64,000 nt of DNA from Haliotis asinina. Taxonomy: Eukaryota > Mollusca > Gastropoda > Lepetellida > Haliotidae. The DNA lies in assembly GCF_037392515.1 (NCBI RefSeq), contig NC_090290.1, positions 57,052,753 to 57,116,752 of the forward strand, given 5' to 3'. Below the pieces are notes generated by a model. It saw only the letters and a list, made by a program, of their open reading frames with translations, made no database searches and had not been told where the DNA came from. The stretch's first letter is position 1. Every line of letters starts with the position of its first letter. Positions 1-11,882 of the stretch are shown one piece after another. The position numbers and the translations under genes were made by a program.

Positions 1-749
1 CGATTCAGTTGAGGAGCATACTTATAGATGTACAGTCAATATATGCCTTACTGTGTAGCCTCTCCATTTGATCAGTAGAGTTGTGTCGATTCAGTTGAGG
101 AGCATACTTATAGATGTACAGTCAATATATGCCTTACTGTGTAGCCTCTCCATTTGATCAGTAGAGTTGTGTCGATTCAGTTGAGGAGCATACTTATAGA
201 TGTACAGTCAATATATGCCTTACTGTGTAGCCTCTCCATTTGATCAGTAGAGTTGTGTCGATTCAGTTGAGGAGCATACTTATAGATGTACAGTCAATAT
301 ATGCCTTACAGTGTAGCCTCTCCATTTGATCAGTAGAGTTGTGTCGATTCAGTTGAGGAGCATACTTATAGATGTACAGTCAATATATGCCTTACTGTGT
401 AGCCTCTCCATTTGATCAGTAGAGTTGTGTCGATTCAGTTGAGGAGCATACTTATAGATGTACAGTCAATATATGCCTTACTGTGTAGCCTCTCCATTTG
501 ATCAGTAGAGTTGTGTCGATTCAGTTGAGGAGCATACTTATAGATGTACAGTCAATATATGCCTTACTGTGTAGCCTCTCCATTTGATCAGTAGAGTTGT
601 GTCGATTCAGTTGAGGAGCATACTTATAGATGTACAGTCAATATATGCCTTACTGTGTAGCCTCTCCATTTGATCAGTAGAGTTGTGTCGATTCAGTTGA
701 GGAGCATACTTATAGATGTACAGTCAATATATGCCTTACAGTGTAGCCA
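1..749. repeat. 86-bp tandem array crossing an intron-exon boundary
   Basis: Nearly identical 86-bp units start at 1, 87, 173, 259, 345, 431, 517, 603 and 689. The last unit runs into the RBMS exon and diverges at about 749. Each unit holds the putative splice acceptor ('catacttatag') and the first exon codons ('atgtacagtcaatatatgcc'), followed by a different tail that reaches an in-frame stop. Most units read 'ccttactgtg', but the unit at 259 shares the 'ccttacagtg' variant with the terminal copy, 430 bp (five units) away. That suggests a five-unit higher-order duplication. The array also runs off the left edge of the window. Confidence 0.95.
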
Positions 750-3700
750 CACCGGCGGCGCTGCTCCCCACAGGACTGGTCCCCCGTAACTACACGTCAG
801 TGGCGACGACCCCAGTGACCACCTATCAGGTGTCGTCCAATCCCGCTACTTGGGGAATGCATCCACAGTATATCATGCAACCTCAGCTGCCTCATGTAAG
901 TTTTGATTTTTCAAGTTGAATGCTATGCTAGCAAAGGGGAGATAACTCGCCAAGACGAAGACCTTCAAGGGAGATCACTCTGACACACCGTGATGTGTGA
1001 TAAGGCCAATGGTCAGGTTTTTGCCATCTGAGATGTTCTTGTATATATGTATTTTTCTTCTGTTATAATTCCTTTATTGATGTGTTTTTTGTCATTTTTC
1101 ATTAATGATACAGTTGTTCACATGTGATTGATGTGTTAGTTTCTTTTACAGTCGATTATCTGTTGCCAACAAAGTCTTTTGTTCTGAATATTGTCATTTG
1201 TTTGCAGTGTCTAGATGTGAAATATGGGGCACATATTTTTAAGATCAGGATGAATAATTCACCCTTAGAACATCTAGGTTTATTTTCGTTATCACTGCAA
1301 GTCAAGTTTTATTCATGTTTGGACCAACTCTTTAACAAGGAATGTGAAGGTGTTTTTTCAGCACGAAGTGTTTAACATCACTTGAGTTCATGATTCCATA
1401 CGGAGGATGTTTTTTCTCAGATGAACGCCCCCACGGCTAGCAACTTAAATCCACAGTGCTCGAGTTTTGATCCCTCTGCAGCCGTGGCAGGCATGACCAA
1501 TTTGATGGGTCATCTTCACATTTCCAATACCCCGGTAGGCCAACGTAACGCATTGTAAGTTCCATGTGTCTAACCAGTTGGCTTCCAGAGCAATCCTCTA
1601 AAATTAACATCGTTGACAGAAGTGTTGCTCTTACCAATGTGCATTCTTCTAGATAGTAGGCCAGTCCCCTCTTCAAAGTCTAAATTAATCCAGTTTCTCC
1701 TCGTATAGATCATTTCTTCTTGATACTGCGTGTATTGTTAAAATCTTACCATAGTTGGCCAGACCCTAGATCTACATCTTCAATGCACGGTCATGTTATT
1801 TCGGGGTTGAACTTTTTTTCACGCTAACACAACCAATTCATCCTCTGGCTTGTCCTCCAGATGTAGTCGGTTATTACTGAGCATGAACAGCCATCATTCT
1901 TACTTACAGAAATGGTCGACGTCTTGTAAATACTTTGCCTCTGCTTGTCTTTGTTATCTTAGATTGTTCCTCTCTTAGTAGATCAGGATATCAGAAGTGA
2001 CCTCCAAGAAGATCTTCTTTGTTCTTAATGAGTAGTCAATTTTTAGTATTTTAGCATGTTTTTTTTGTAGAAGAAATGGCTCTAGATATAATGTTTTTCA
2101 TTGTTGTATATACAGAGTTGGTGTCTGATTTTTTGCATATTGTTTGTGTGTTTTGTAACCTTGTCGAAAGGAATTAGCATAGCTGACTATTTTTTTGTTT
2201 CTATTGTCTTTTATTGTAGATTCAAATCAAAATGGACCATCTGAAAGTCTGAAACTCATAATTTTATTTTTCATTTGAACATGAAACAAGCTGCAATGTT
2301 TACTGCTTGAAAGCGCCATTGTTTATAAAATTGTAATGTACTGACGATTGCCCTGTGCTTCGAGGGCATATTGGATAATGAGTGAATAGATTTTGAGATG
2401 GTCCCCACCTTGCCAGAGAAATGTACTAATGAATGGACATATTGTTTTATTTCACCTTGTTAATTCTTGACATCTTTCATCATTATGATCACTACAACCA
2501 AAGACTGACCTTGAATGACTGAAGGTCGCAGTTCCCTTAAGTTTGTACATAGCACAAGCTACAGTAGCCATGGTAACCACATCATTCAATCTTCATAGAT
2601 ATTTTGATTTCAGTCATTTTAGTAAATCATAAGAGATTTTTCTTCCAATGTTGAGACATGATGGTGTTCACAAGTGTCATTACAAATGATCTGTTGTTTT
2701 CAATCACTATGACAAGGCTACACTTTGGTGATTGGCACTGATTATCAAGTTGAGAGCAGATATTTTAATATTTATTCTATTTATTTGAAATTAAGTGATA
2801 ACTTACAATTCTATTTATGGGTTATTATTTTTTGTTTATGACTTTTGAATTTTAAGTTTTGAAAATATAAAAATATTAGTTACTTTTATGTAGATAGTAA
2901 GAGAGCTGTTTACAAATGTATATTTATTGAAATATAGAACATATCTAAGAAATTAAGTAAATGAGAAGTTCATTTCAGTTTATTACTTCAAGTATTAACA
3001 CTAATTCTATCATTAAAAAAAAAACAGAAAAAAAATCATCTATCTATTTAGTGTGAAGTTCATTTTCATTAGATTTTGTAAAACACAAATTTTTTAAATG
3101 GTAGCTATGAATCAGTTTCCGTCGCCAACAAAAGTTGCCTCCAACTGAAGTGATATACTGGAATGACTTTCCGCTATACACCATGTACAGAAAGATCTAT
3201 TTTGAATAAGGAAGCGTATATAATAACTTGTACAAAACATCCCATAGCATTGTTTTTATTTTTTCAAAGTGTGTATCCTATGTTGTCATAAGACATGGTG
3301 CTGTTTCTATACTGTTTTAAGGACTGTAATGATCAAAACAGTTACACGCTAGTGTTGTCCATACTATAGCGATGTGTAAAAGGCTGTATCTCAGTTCATG
3401 CATGGCAGTGATGGGACACATATGAAAAACATCAAACTTTATAGTGGAAATCAAAACTCATTCATACCAGAACATTTAATTGATTCTCAGTGTTAAAGAG
3501 GCAATGTCAGGATAGAGTTAGGTAGAGTTTGTCTGTACATAGGAATAAATGAATAAGAAAAACAGGCATAAATATACTGAAGGACAAAAGTAAGGGAACA
3601 CTGTTATGATGTTTCCTGTGGGTGTTATGATCATATCGTTTCCATCTCTTTTTGCTGTAATAAAACACTGATTTAGGAAAGTTTCTTGTTATTCTAAAGT

Positions 3701-6700
3701 GAGAAATTGTTATGTAGAGTTATAGTCCTTAGCAATGACAGGATCAGGAGAGTTATGGGTTTAAATCCCAGATCATTATGATCCATGCATGCTCATGGAT
3801 TACATCTCTTATTTTTTCCGGCAGTATACATCCTTATGCTGATTGTTTGTGTTCATACATTGTAGCAAGTAGAGTAAATTTGGAAAACACTTCAAATTTC
3901 ACCAAACTAGAACCAGTGCAGTGACTTAGGTTGCCATTTAAAGTTGCCTTTTTAATATTTTGCATAATGATCGATAGTGTGAGGAGCAAGATCAGAATGA
4001 TAATCAAGCCTGGTAGTCTCATTCCTCTCATGTTGTTACCCAGCAGGAACACAGAAACAAGGGAGATAAATGTAAACTGTATACTACATTCTGGTGCTAT
4101 TTAACCAACTTTGTATTTCAACCTCACAAGCTCCAAATAAATTAATTTTTAGATTTTCATCAGACATCAACTCAAGCAGGCAGTCTATGACTGATGTTGC
4201 AATCGGTCATGAAAGTCTATGAATTAAATTATTGCAGCATTGAATATGCAGCATTACAGGTTCCAAGAAGAAAATCCATGAGGTTAATCTATCTATGATT
4301 ACACATCACTGTACTTGTGTTGCTATTACCCTGTGCTACCATGATAGAACCTTGAATCCAGGCATTTCATATGCACATTTCAGGACAGCAGTCCGTCAAC
4401 TCCATTTTGCTTTTTTTGATATCTACATTTGATATTAATGCATTGAAAACAAATGATCGAATATTCATAATCATTTTTTAGTGTATTCCCGTTCTTAGCC
4501 ACATATACTCTTTCAGGTAGCATGTATTTGGCCAATTTCTAGTCACGTGAGAAAAAATAAGATTTTATTTTGGAGAACTATTTCTACAGATCTGTTATAC
4601 TAGGGTGAAGTGCTTTGATTGAATGATCATGCCTGTATGGTTATACCTCTGAAGATTATTCCATCTCTGGTTTATGACGTTTCCTTATTGCACAGACTCT
4701 GCAGGAAAGGGAACATAGTACTGGTCCAGACTGTACAAGTTAATAGTGTGGTAACTAAACCATATCATCCTTGATGCTTAGTTGCATGAGGAGTAACATT
4801 AATTATGAAGATTTTTTGTGAAGTTTTGGATATAGTATTCTTAAGAAATCCTCATTCTTAGACCGACAAAATTGTTGGATTTTTTTTTCCAAGGGGAGTT
4901 AAGTCTGTGTTTGAAGTACAAGTATTTGAGTTTCTGGACAATTAGTGTGAGAAGGTGGCTAGTTGTAAACCAGTTTATGGAATAATCAGTTGTTTTGAAA
5001 ATGTTATACATGAATCTTGTGATAAGAAAATTGTGTACAATGTTGTCAAATATAAAATTATGTATTTAGTATAATTATTGTTTGCATAAATCTATAGCAA
5101 TAATTCTTTTACAGCGTACATGAACAGCAGTACGCCTGAGATGAATTCAGAATTCAAACATAATATTTTGTCATTTTTTAGAATTTGATATTTTTCAACT
5201 ATTTTAATGTTGACTTTCTGTTTATTTCTGTGGAGTTTTACAGTTTTTACACAAGTAGTTATAACAATATCAGGTTATTTGTGCTGAGCAAGCATTTTTG
5301 ATGTTTTTTACCGTGAGATTCATACTTATTTTATCGATATAATTTGCATATGTAAATAGCTATCATGTCATTATGTTTTGCATGTACAGGGGACACTACT
5401 CTGGACGGAATTATGTCTTGAAGTGAGAGTTACCTCCCATTCATCTTTGGATAGATCACATTGATAAAACCAGTTCTGATGTTAATTTATCTTGACTTGT
5501 GGAATGTTAAACTAATCAGCATATCACCTTTTCATCCAGGGAAACAATACCTTACGAGCGTAACAAGTGGAACAGTATTTTAGGTATAGGGCACAGTCCT
5601 GCTATTTTGCCAAACCCCATTCATAAGTGTACTTACAGAATTACACAGAATCAAATACTACTATATATCTCACTTTATCTGGCTTTGATTTATATGCTAG
5701 AAGTTAAAATATTATATTTTCCCAACCCCACATATTACTTGGTTTGACTTGCCATAATAATCCGATTATCCAAAGATTTACACGGGACCAGCTACTCTTA
5801 ACGATTCCTATGTGTCTCTTTACACATTCAGATACCAATTCAAAAGACTTCTCACCAGGATATAGTTAACGTATTGCTGGATATTGTTGTTATAATCTGC
5901 ATATATGAAATATAAACATTTCTTTCAAATTAAAACATCAACAACAAAGTAGTATTAAATATATTTTGACACCTTCTACAATTGATATCTGTGGTTGTGT
6001 ACCACTACTTGATGTCTGAAATTAATATGCAAAATCAAATAATAAATTTAGAACCGCCATGAGTAAATAAGGTGATGGAGCATGTTACCCAGGGTAAGAC
6101 TGTTGGATGGTTGAAGAATGGGCAAGGAGAGGTGTAGGACTAGTGGCATACATTCCAACAGTTTCATCCTCAGTTCTCACTAACCATTGTCACTTTGTAG
6201 TTTTATATTTGTTTCTCAAATTTGACAAGTAGCATTTCAGTTTGCTTGAAGGTGGTTGGGGCATATAATCAAGAGCATATAGAATTAGCTGACCAATTTG
6301 TGGGATGAAAAAAATAATTAAAAAAAAAAAAAATATATGTAGCTGATTAGTATCTATAATCTTGGTACTGGGAACAGATATTTACTCCTTTTTTTATTTT
6401 AATGATTTTTCATGATCCAATATGGCTGCCAGGGCATTTCCTGTGTTAACATGTTTGATTGCTACTAATGTACCGTTTTCCCCATGACTGTTATAAGGTT
6501 CCAGTGTTGTTTGTGTGTATGAAAGAGAGAGTCTATGTTTCTTCAATCATTATGTTTGTAGTGTTCTGATGTCCAAGACTGAGAGTCCACATGTGAATCT
6601 CGTACGGGCAGAGAATAAATGAGCTAGAAATACTCTGTGTTTGTTTTTTCCTAACACCAATGGATGCTATCCTGCACCACTAGATTTGTTCGCATCCATC

Positions 6701-9423
6701 TGTTTCTGTGAGAAATGCAAATGTGGGTCTCTTCAGATTATGACAAACATATTAATATGGTTTGGGATAAAGGACAAAAAAAATTCACATGTTATTTCAG
6801 AACTTAATATGTAGTTTTGATACTTTTAACAGACAGGTTTAAATTTTGTCCATGTCAAGTTCATACTTCATAGTTTAAACAGCTTTTACTCTCATAAAAT
6901 AAAATTGAAAGGGAAAGAAACCTACAGAACCTTAAATTTGTTTGTCTTGAATAACACAACATGCATTGGACGCTTTGTTCACCTGACTTGAAGCTCATAC
7001 TATAGTGCTGTTGTAACTCAGTGTTAAATTATAGGAACTAAATCTATTGTAAGTTGAAGTTATCTTTATGACTTGTGCTGGCAGCGTGTTCGGCTTTAAA
7101 ACCCTGAAAATCTCAAGATGATGACACTTTGTGTTTGTCCTGATCATGGTCACTGTTAGTGATCATAGCGTTAAGATCTTCGGGAATGATTCTTTTCCTA
7201 TCCTGTCAATGTTGCTGTATAATGGAGATTTACCTGGAAAGTTAATTCTAACAACATGAGAGAATAAGCCAAAGAAAGACTATACAAGAGATCGGCGGGT
7301 TATCCCTGTCCCTGATGATACATGTCTGGTATCAGGCACTTACTTGACTGAATAATATTAGAGAAGGGATAAACCATTTGATTTTTTAGTAGCTAAAATC
7401 CTTCTTGCATAAGAATGTTTTCAGTTTAGTCTTTAATTTGAATATTCTTAAATGAACCTGTACAGGATTTATGCTCATTATGTTTTGCCTACAGGGTGAA
7501 ACATTTGATGCTTGAAAAATAAGGGCTTGATTAAATCTGTAGAAATAAATCAATGACCCCTCAACCCCTAAAAAATCAAATGGTTTTCACTTGCCAACCG
7601 CTCACTTTCATGATGTAGTCCATTTCTGGAAGACAAACTAGACACTTTAGCAAACATGGAAGCTCAGGATGAGCCAAGTACATGAAGGAAGGAATGTCCT
7701 CTATAGAATGAAGGGAAAATTGAAGCAATTGTTGTGAAATTGACCATGTAGCTACTGTGTGGTGTTGCGACGAGAGGATATCGAAAGAAGCAAGCATGAT
7801 CCACATCAGTCAAGACATTGCCAGCTTCATGGCCAGTGCAGAACACAGACTTCAGACAACAGCGGGCAAGCAGCACCATATATATCCACCCTCATATATA
7901 TCTGTGCATGATACATACATATATCTTGATTTAGTCTGCATGTTATTATCTGTTCAGTGCTTATACTAACATTATCTGTACCATATGTACCTTTTGTTTG
8001 CTCCAGCTTTGTTTCTGTATTTTTTTAGAATGCATCTTGTATCCTCTATTTACACATATATACACACATATTATGCTTAGATGTGAAACCGGTGAAGGGG
8101 GGATAACTCCCGCTTGCTTACTGCAGGAGGAGGTAACTCCAGCTGCTTTTTGCAGAGGGAAGTTAACTCCTGCTTGTCTTTTCATGCAGTGAAGATAACT
8201 TCCAACTGCTTATGCAAAGTTTGTGTATCTATTGGAAACATGTTTAATGTACCAACTGAATGTTTCAACTGAAAGAAAATATTTATATTCAGTCTTATTA
8301 ACAATAGAAATAATATGCTCTCTGAGACTGCTATGTGTAGTGTTAACATTAAACTGTAGTGCATTGTGGTGCTTTCCTTGATAATCTTTGTTAAAGGGAT
8401 GGGGATTCATCTTGGTGAGAGTTATCTACCCTTTGACTTTGCTTTGTAACCATATGTGTTTTATCTTTATATATAACCATATCATATATCCAAATATTCA
8501 CCTTTTTATATTACCCAGTGTACATATGTTTGTGTGATAATTGTGCATATATTTAAGTAAGATCCAATTGCATTTTCTTTGAGCAATAGACTAAGTAATA
8601 GTAAAATATTCTTATCACTGCCCATTAAATGTTTACTATGTGATTATGGCCTGTGAGGTTAGCACAGCAGAATTAATATTAATTGCTAGATACCATGCGT
8701 AGTCAGTTTAACACTAATACCCTTGTAGTACAAAATCAGAATGTAATTTAAAGATTATATGCATAAATATGTGAATACATTTATGAAGACAACTGGGAAA
8801 TGACTCAAGTTGTATGTTTCTTTTGTTGATCTGTTTCCTAGTGTTAATGTTTGATGTGTTTGTTATTTCAGTATGTCGCCAGCCCCTATGCCCAGCTGGC
8901 TTACCAACAGGGGACACAGACTGGGGCCATGCTGACAACTCTCCCCATGGAGGTATGTGATTGGTCAGCAAATGTACCTTGATCAATAGTCACTCTTGTT
9001 AGAGCCAGGGCATCTTCCCCATCTGTAGTCATTATTCTCGGGCCAGAACATCTTTCCTAGTCTATAGTCACCATGCTCTGGCCAGAACATTCTCCCTAAT
9101 CTATAGATACTACGCTTTGGCCAGAACGTCTTCCCTTTTTGCCAGATCATCTTGTAGTCAGATCTGTAGTCACTGAATGTCTACCTTTTCAATTCTGAAG
9201 CTATAATGTCTAGGGTTTGTGAAGACTCTGACACTAATGGTAGTATGAGCAGTAGTGATCAGTACTGACATTGTGAAGTCCATGGTCTGTCTTTTATTTT
9301 TGCAATAAAAGTTGTGAAGCACTTGGCGTTTCCGTTAATTTCAGTGTTTTGTTCCAGGATCATAATTCGAATGAAGAATCTGCCCAGCATCACTTTCAAG
9401 CCTATGCTGCCGCTGCCAAATAG
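716..9423 (+). CDS. RBMS: RBMS-family single-stranded RNA-binding protein, C-terminal exons (5' part outside window)
   Basis: Four exons in phase 0 with GT/AG borders were read: about 716-895, 1421-1534, 8872-8952 and 9358-9423 (stop TAG). They encode about 146 residues rich in Q, S, T, A and Y. The first exon contains TPVTTYQVSS and a QYIMQPQ stretch, matching the conserved vertebrate RBMS tail (SPVSTYQVQSPSW...QPYILQ). The second contains an MGHLHIS segment resembling the family's MSHLSLG. The last holds HNSNEES before a short end. RBMS proteins (RBMS1/2/3, fly alan shepard) carry two RRMs upstream that bind AU-rich RNA or single-stranded DNA; these are not in the window. The exact 5' border of the first exon is unsure because the 86-bp array covers it: the acceptor could be just before 716 or slightly downstream ('tgtacag'). 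Family assignment is from remembered sequence similarity. Confidence 0.82.
1535..8871 (+). other. Long intron of the RBMS gene
   Basis: A 7.3-kb AT-rich intron lies between the coding exons ending at 1534 and starting at 8872. The donor reads ggtaggcc and the acceptor reads tgttatttcag. It is T-rich on the coding strand, with no convincing exon, RNA gene or transposon. Short open frames near 3.8 kb and 7.6-8.4 kb have no recognisable content. A degenerate ~30-bp motif ('ggataactcc.gcttgcttactgc') recurs about four times at 8095-8215. Confidence 0.7.
8095..8215. repeat. Short degenerate tandem repeat, ~30-bp unit
   Basis: Four imperfect copies of a unit with 'aactcc(a/c)gcttg(c)tt..tgcag' occur in succession at about 8098, 8131, 8160 and 8190. 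The array is intronic and no function is seen. Confidence 0.6.
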
Positions 9424-9633
9424 AGTGAGTGACACTGAATGTGATATTGAGTGAGTTGGGGATTTCAGATGTGATATTAGGTTGCGTTAAAAAAATCAAA
9501 TGTTTCCCTGGCACATTTTTCTTCAAAAGTGATGAGGCTGGTAGGACTTTGTTTTAAGTTTTTGATAGGGAGGGACACATTTTTGTGTTTTTCTCACAGC
9601 TTTGATGTTTAACATGTGTTAATGAGTTGTAGT

Positions 9634-9766
9634 CTCAGTCGCTCATTCTCACAGACTCTCATTCTTACAGACACTCATTCTTACAGACTCTCATTCTTAC
9701 AGACTCTCATTCTTACAGACTCTCATTCTTACAGACACTCATTCTTACAGACTCTCATTCTTATAG
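9634..9766. repeat. 16-bp microsatellite-like array in RBMS 3' UTR or flank
   Basis: About eight copies of 'cagactctcattctta' (some 'cagacactcattctta') lie about 210 bp after the RBMS stop codon. The run is pyrimidine-rich on the sense strand. Confidence 0.9.
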
Positions 9767-9811
9767 TGGACAAATGGATGATCAGGATGCGGCCAAGTCG
9801 GAATTATTTTT

Positions 9812-10293
9812 AATAAAAGTGACAATGTCCGAGAAACATTTAACTTTTTTATTCAGGCTTAGACATTTGCCTCATTGGGGGAACTATCACTCCACAAGTT
9901 CGTTACTGCAGAAAGATGATGGAAAGTGTTGAACATTTTAACAGACACAGATCTACATAGCTTTCCGTATACAAGGCCTTGGCCCCATTTCACAAAGTTC
10001 TTATAGGACTGAAATCTCTCGAAACTTTTCTTATAGCATTCATACATCCTGTACTGTAACATTGACTTACGATTGTTGTAGTGCTATGAGAGGTTTGTTA
10101 AATGGGTCCCTGTCTTCATTTTGAAAATGGGAGTAGAAAGTCAGATTGTGACTGGTATTATTCTATGGTCTGTATTTTTCACATGTAGCAGTAGAGAGTT
10201 ATGTCCCTTGGTGACAGGATAAGCACCTGGAGTCAGCATTTTCATGTGTGCTTGGTGTGTCATACATATTTCTGTGTGAATTACTGAAATAAA
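9812..10293 (+). promoter_or_regulatory. Candidate poly(A) signals for RBMS
   Basis: Canonical AATAAA hexamers occur at 9812-9817 and 10288-10293, downstream of the RBMS stop at 9423. Either could end the transcript. A longer 3' UTR reaching the T-rich 10.6-12.7 kb region cannot be excluded from sequence alone. Confidence 0.4.
9979..10112. mobile_element. Short inverted-repeat (MITE-like) element
   Basis: The ends 'ccccatttcacaaagttctta' and 'aggtttgttaaatgggtccc' are inverted copies of each other, giving a ~130-bp imperfect hairpin. Related hairpins with 'tttcacaaag' ends occur at 18660 and 40990, so this is probably a dispersed non-autonomous family. Confidence 0.6.
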
Positions 10294-11708
10294 TATTTAC
10301 TGGCATGAAAAAAGTTTGCATTTAATTCCAGATGATTATTTGTATGTATTAATGTAGTACAGGCAAAACATAATTTTTGCACAAGTATCATATAAGTTGT
10401 GACACACTTGCTCGAGTGTAATAATTTCTTATTATCTATTTTGTTCATGTACATTTCTTAAAACATGGTAAGCAGTTGTGAGGGCCGTCTTCATTGACAA
10501 CACATTCAGTTGTTTATTGAAGTCACAGATGACGAAATACAGAAACAGGGTTGCTAGAGGTTGCTATGACACTGGTTATGTTTCACCATATGGGTAATGA
10601 TTTATGATAACAACATTTTTATCACTTTATATTATGATGTTTTTGATATAATAAAGAATCATACCATTCTTATGTTTCAGGCCTGATGTGCTAACAGCAC
10701 ATGTGTGTAAGTGCGTTCCACAGACGTTTCTAACGGCAACTGGCAGCCATGTTGTGACTGGGATGAGTGACTTCTCCATAGTCATGCTAATGGACAACTG
10801 ACACGGACTATTTTTTACCATTTTGCAAATTCCCATTTTTTGACTGCGGGAGTGAGAGGTTTCATGTCAGAATATTTTTTATTTTTCCTTTTTGTTGAGA
10901 GCAAGTTTCATCATAACTGTGACCAAATGAACTTTTGACTTGTAAAGAGATACGTTTTAAGTCCTAAGTTAGTTCGTGTTACAATGTATAGAATTTTCGT
11001 ATGTTTCGCCATGTAGATTACAAATGTTGATCTTTTCATAAAGATTCTTTGATTCATGTGTAAGTTTTTTAAGGACTGAGATTATACTCTTGACTATTTT
11101 GCTAATTGTAGACTTTTCATGAAGGGGGTATTGTAGTCAAGTGATCTTTACAGTTTATTGTTGTTTATTTTGCCAAATTTGAGGGATATTTTTACACCTA
11201 TACACTAGGAAGTGCACTTTCTATTTTGTATGTTGGTCTGTGAATTCAGCGACCAGTGCACGGTCAAGATGGTGACTTTATTCACTGTTATTCATGGTTA
11301 TTGAGCTAGAATCAACATGAATTTTTCCAGTTGTATATTTTTGTGTTAGATGTTAGATTTTGATGGCTTCCTCACCACAAACCAGAGATGTAAAAGGTTG
11401 TTTGTGTATAACTAATGTCATGTTGAACCACACTGTTACAAGTTTCATCACCTATTAGTAGGTTAGTACTATATCGTTGGTCCTCATTGAAACATTTGAG
11501 AGATATTGTACCCACATCCGCAAAGTATTGTGGATGAATCAAGAACGTTTCACCTATTCAACTCCTGTATCATGTATACAGAGCTAGAAAGGTTAGGAAT
11601 CATGACAGTTCTGACATATTTTTATGATACTGTCATAAGTTTCATGGAGATATTATCTGTAAACACCCTTTATATGTTCCCTTTCTTTTCTTCTTCAGTA
11701 TACTTTCA

Positions 11709-11882
11709 CGGGCGGTGGGGTAGCCTAATGGTTCAAGTGTTCGCTTGTCACACCACAGGTCTGGGTGTGATTCCTTACATGAATACAATGTGTGAAGCCC
11801 ATTTCTGGTGTACCCCACCGTGATATTGCTGGAATATTGCTAAAATTGTTGTAAAATTAAACTCACTCACTCACTCACTCAT
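11709..11882 (+). mobile_element. tRNA-derived SINE
   Basis: The copy begins 'gcggtggggtagcctaatgg', where 'tagcctaatgg' fits a pol III A box. A B-box-like 'gggtgtgattcc' follows about 35 bp later, then the body 'tgtgtgaagcccatttctgg' and 'gatattgctggaatattgc', and a tail of (actc)n at 11865-11882. Other copies sit at 26514, 28898(-), 31722(-), 40690, 40880(-) and 43965. The family matches my memory of a common abalone SINE. Confidence 0.85.
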
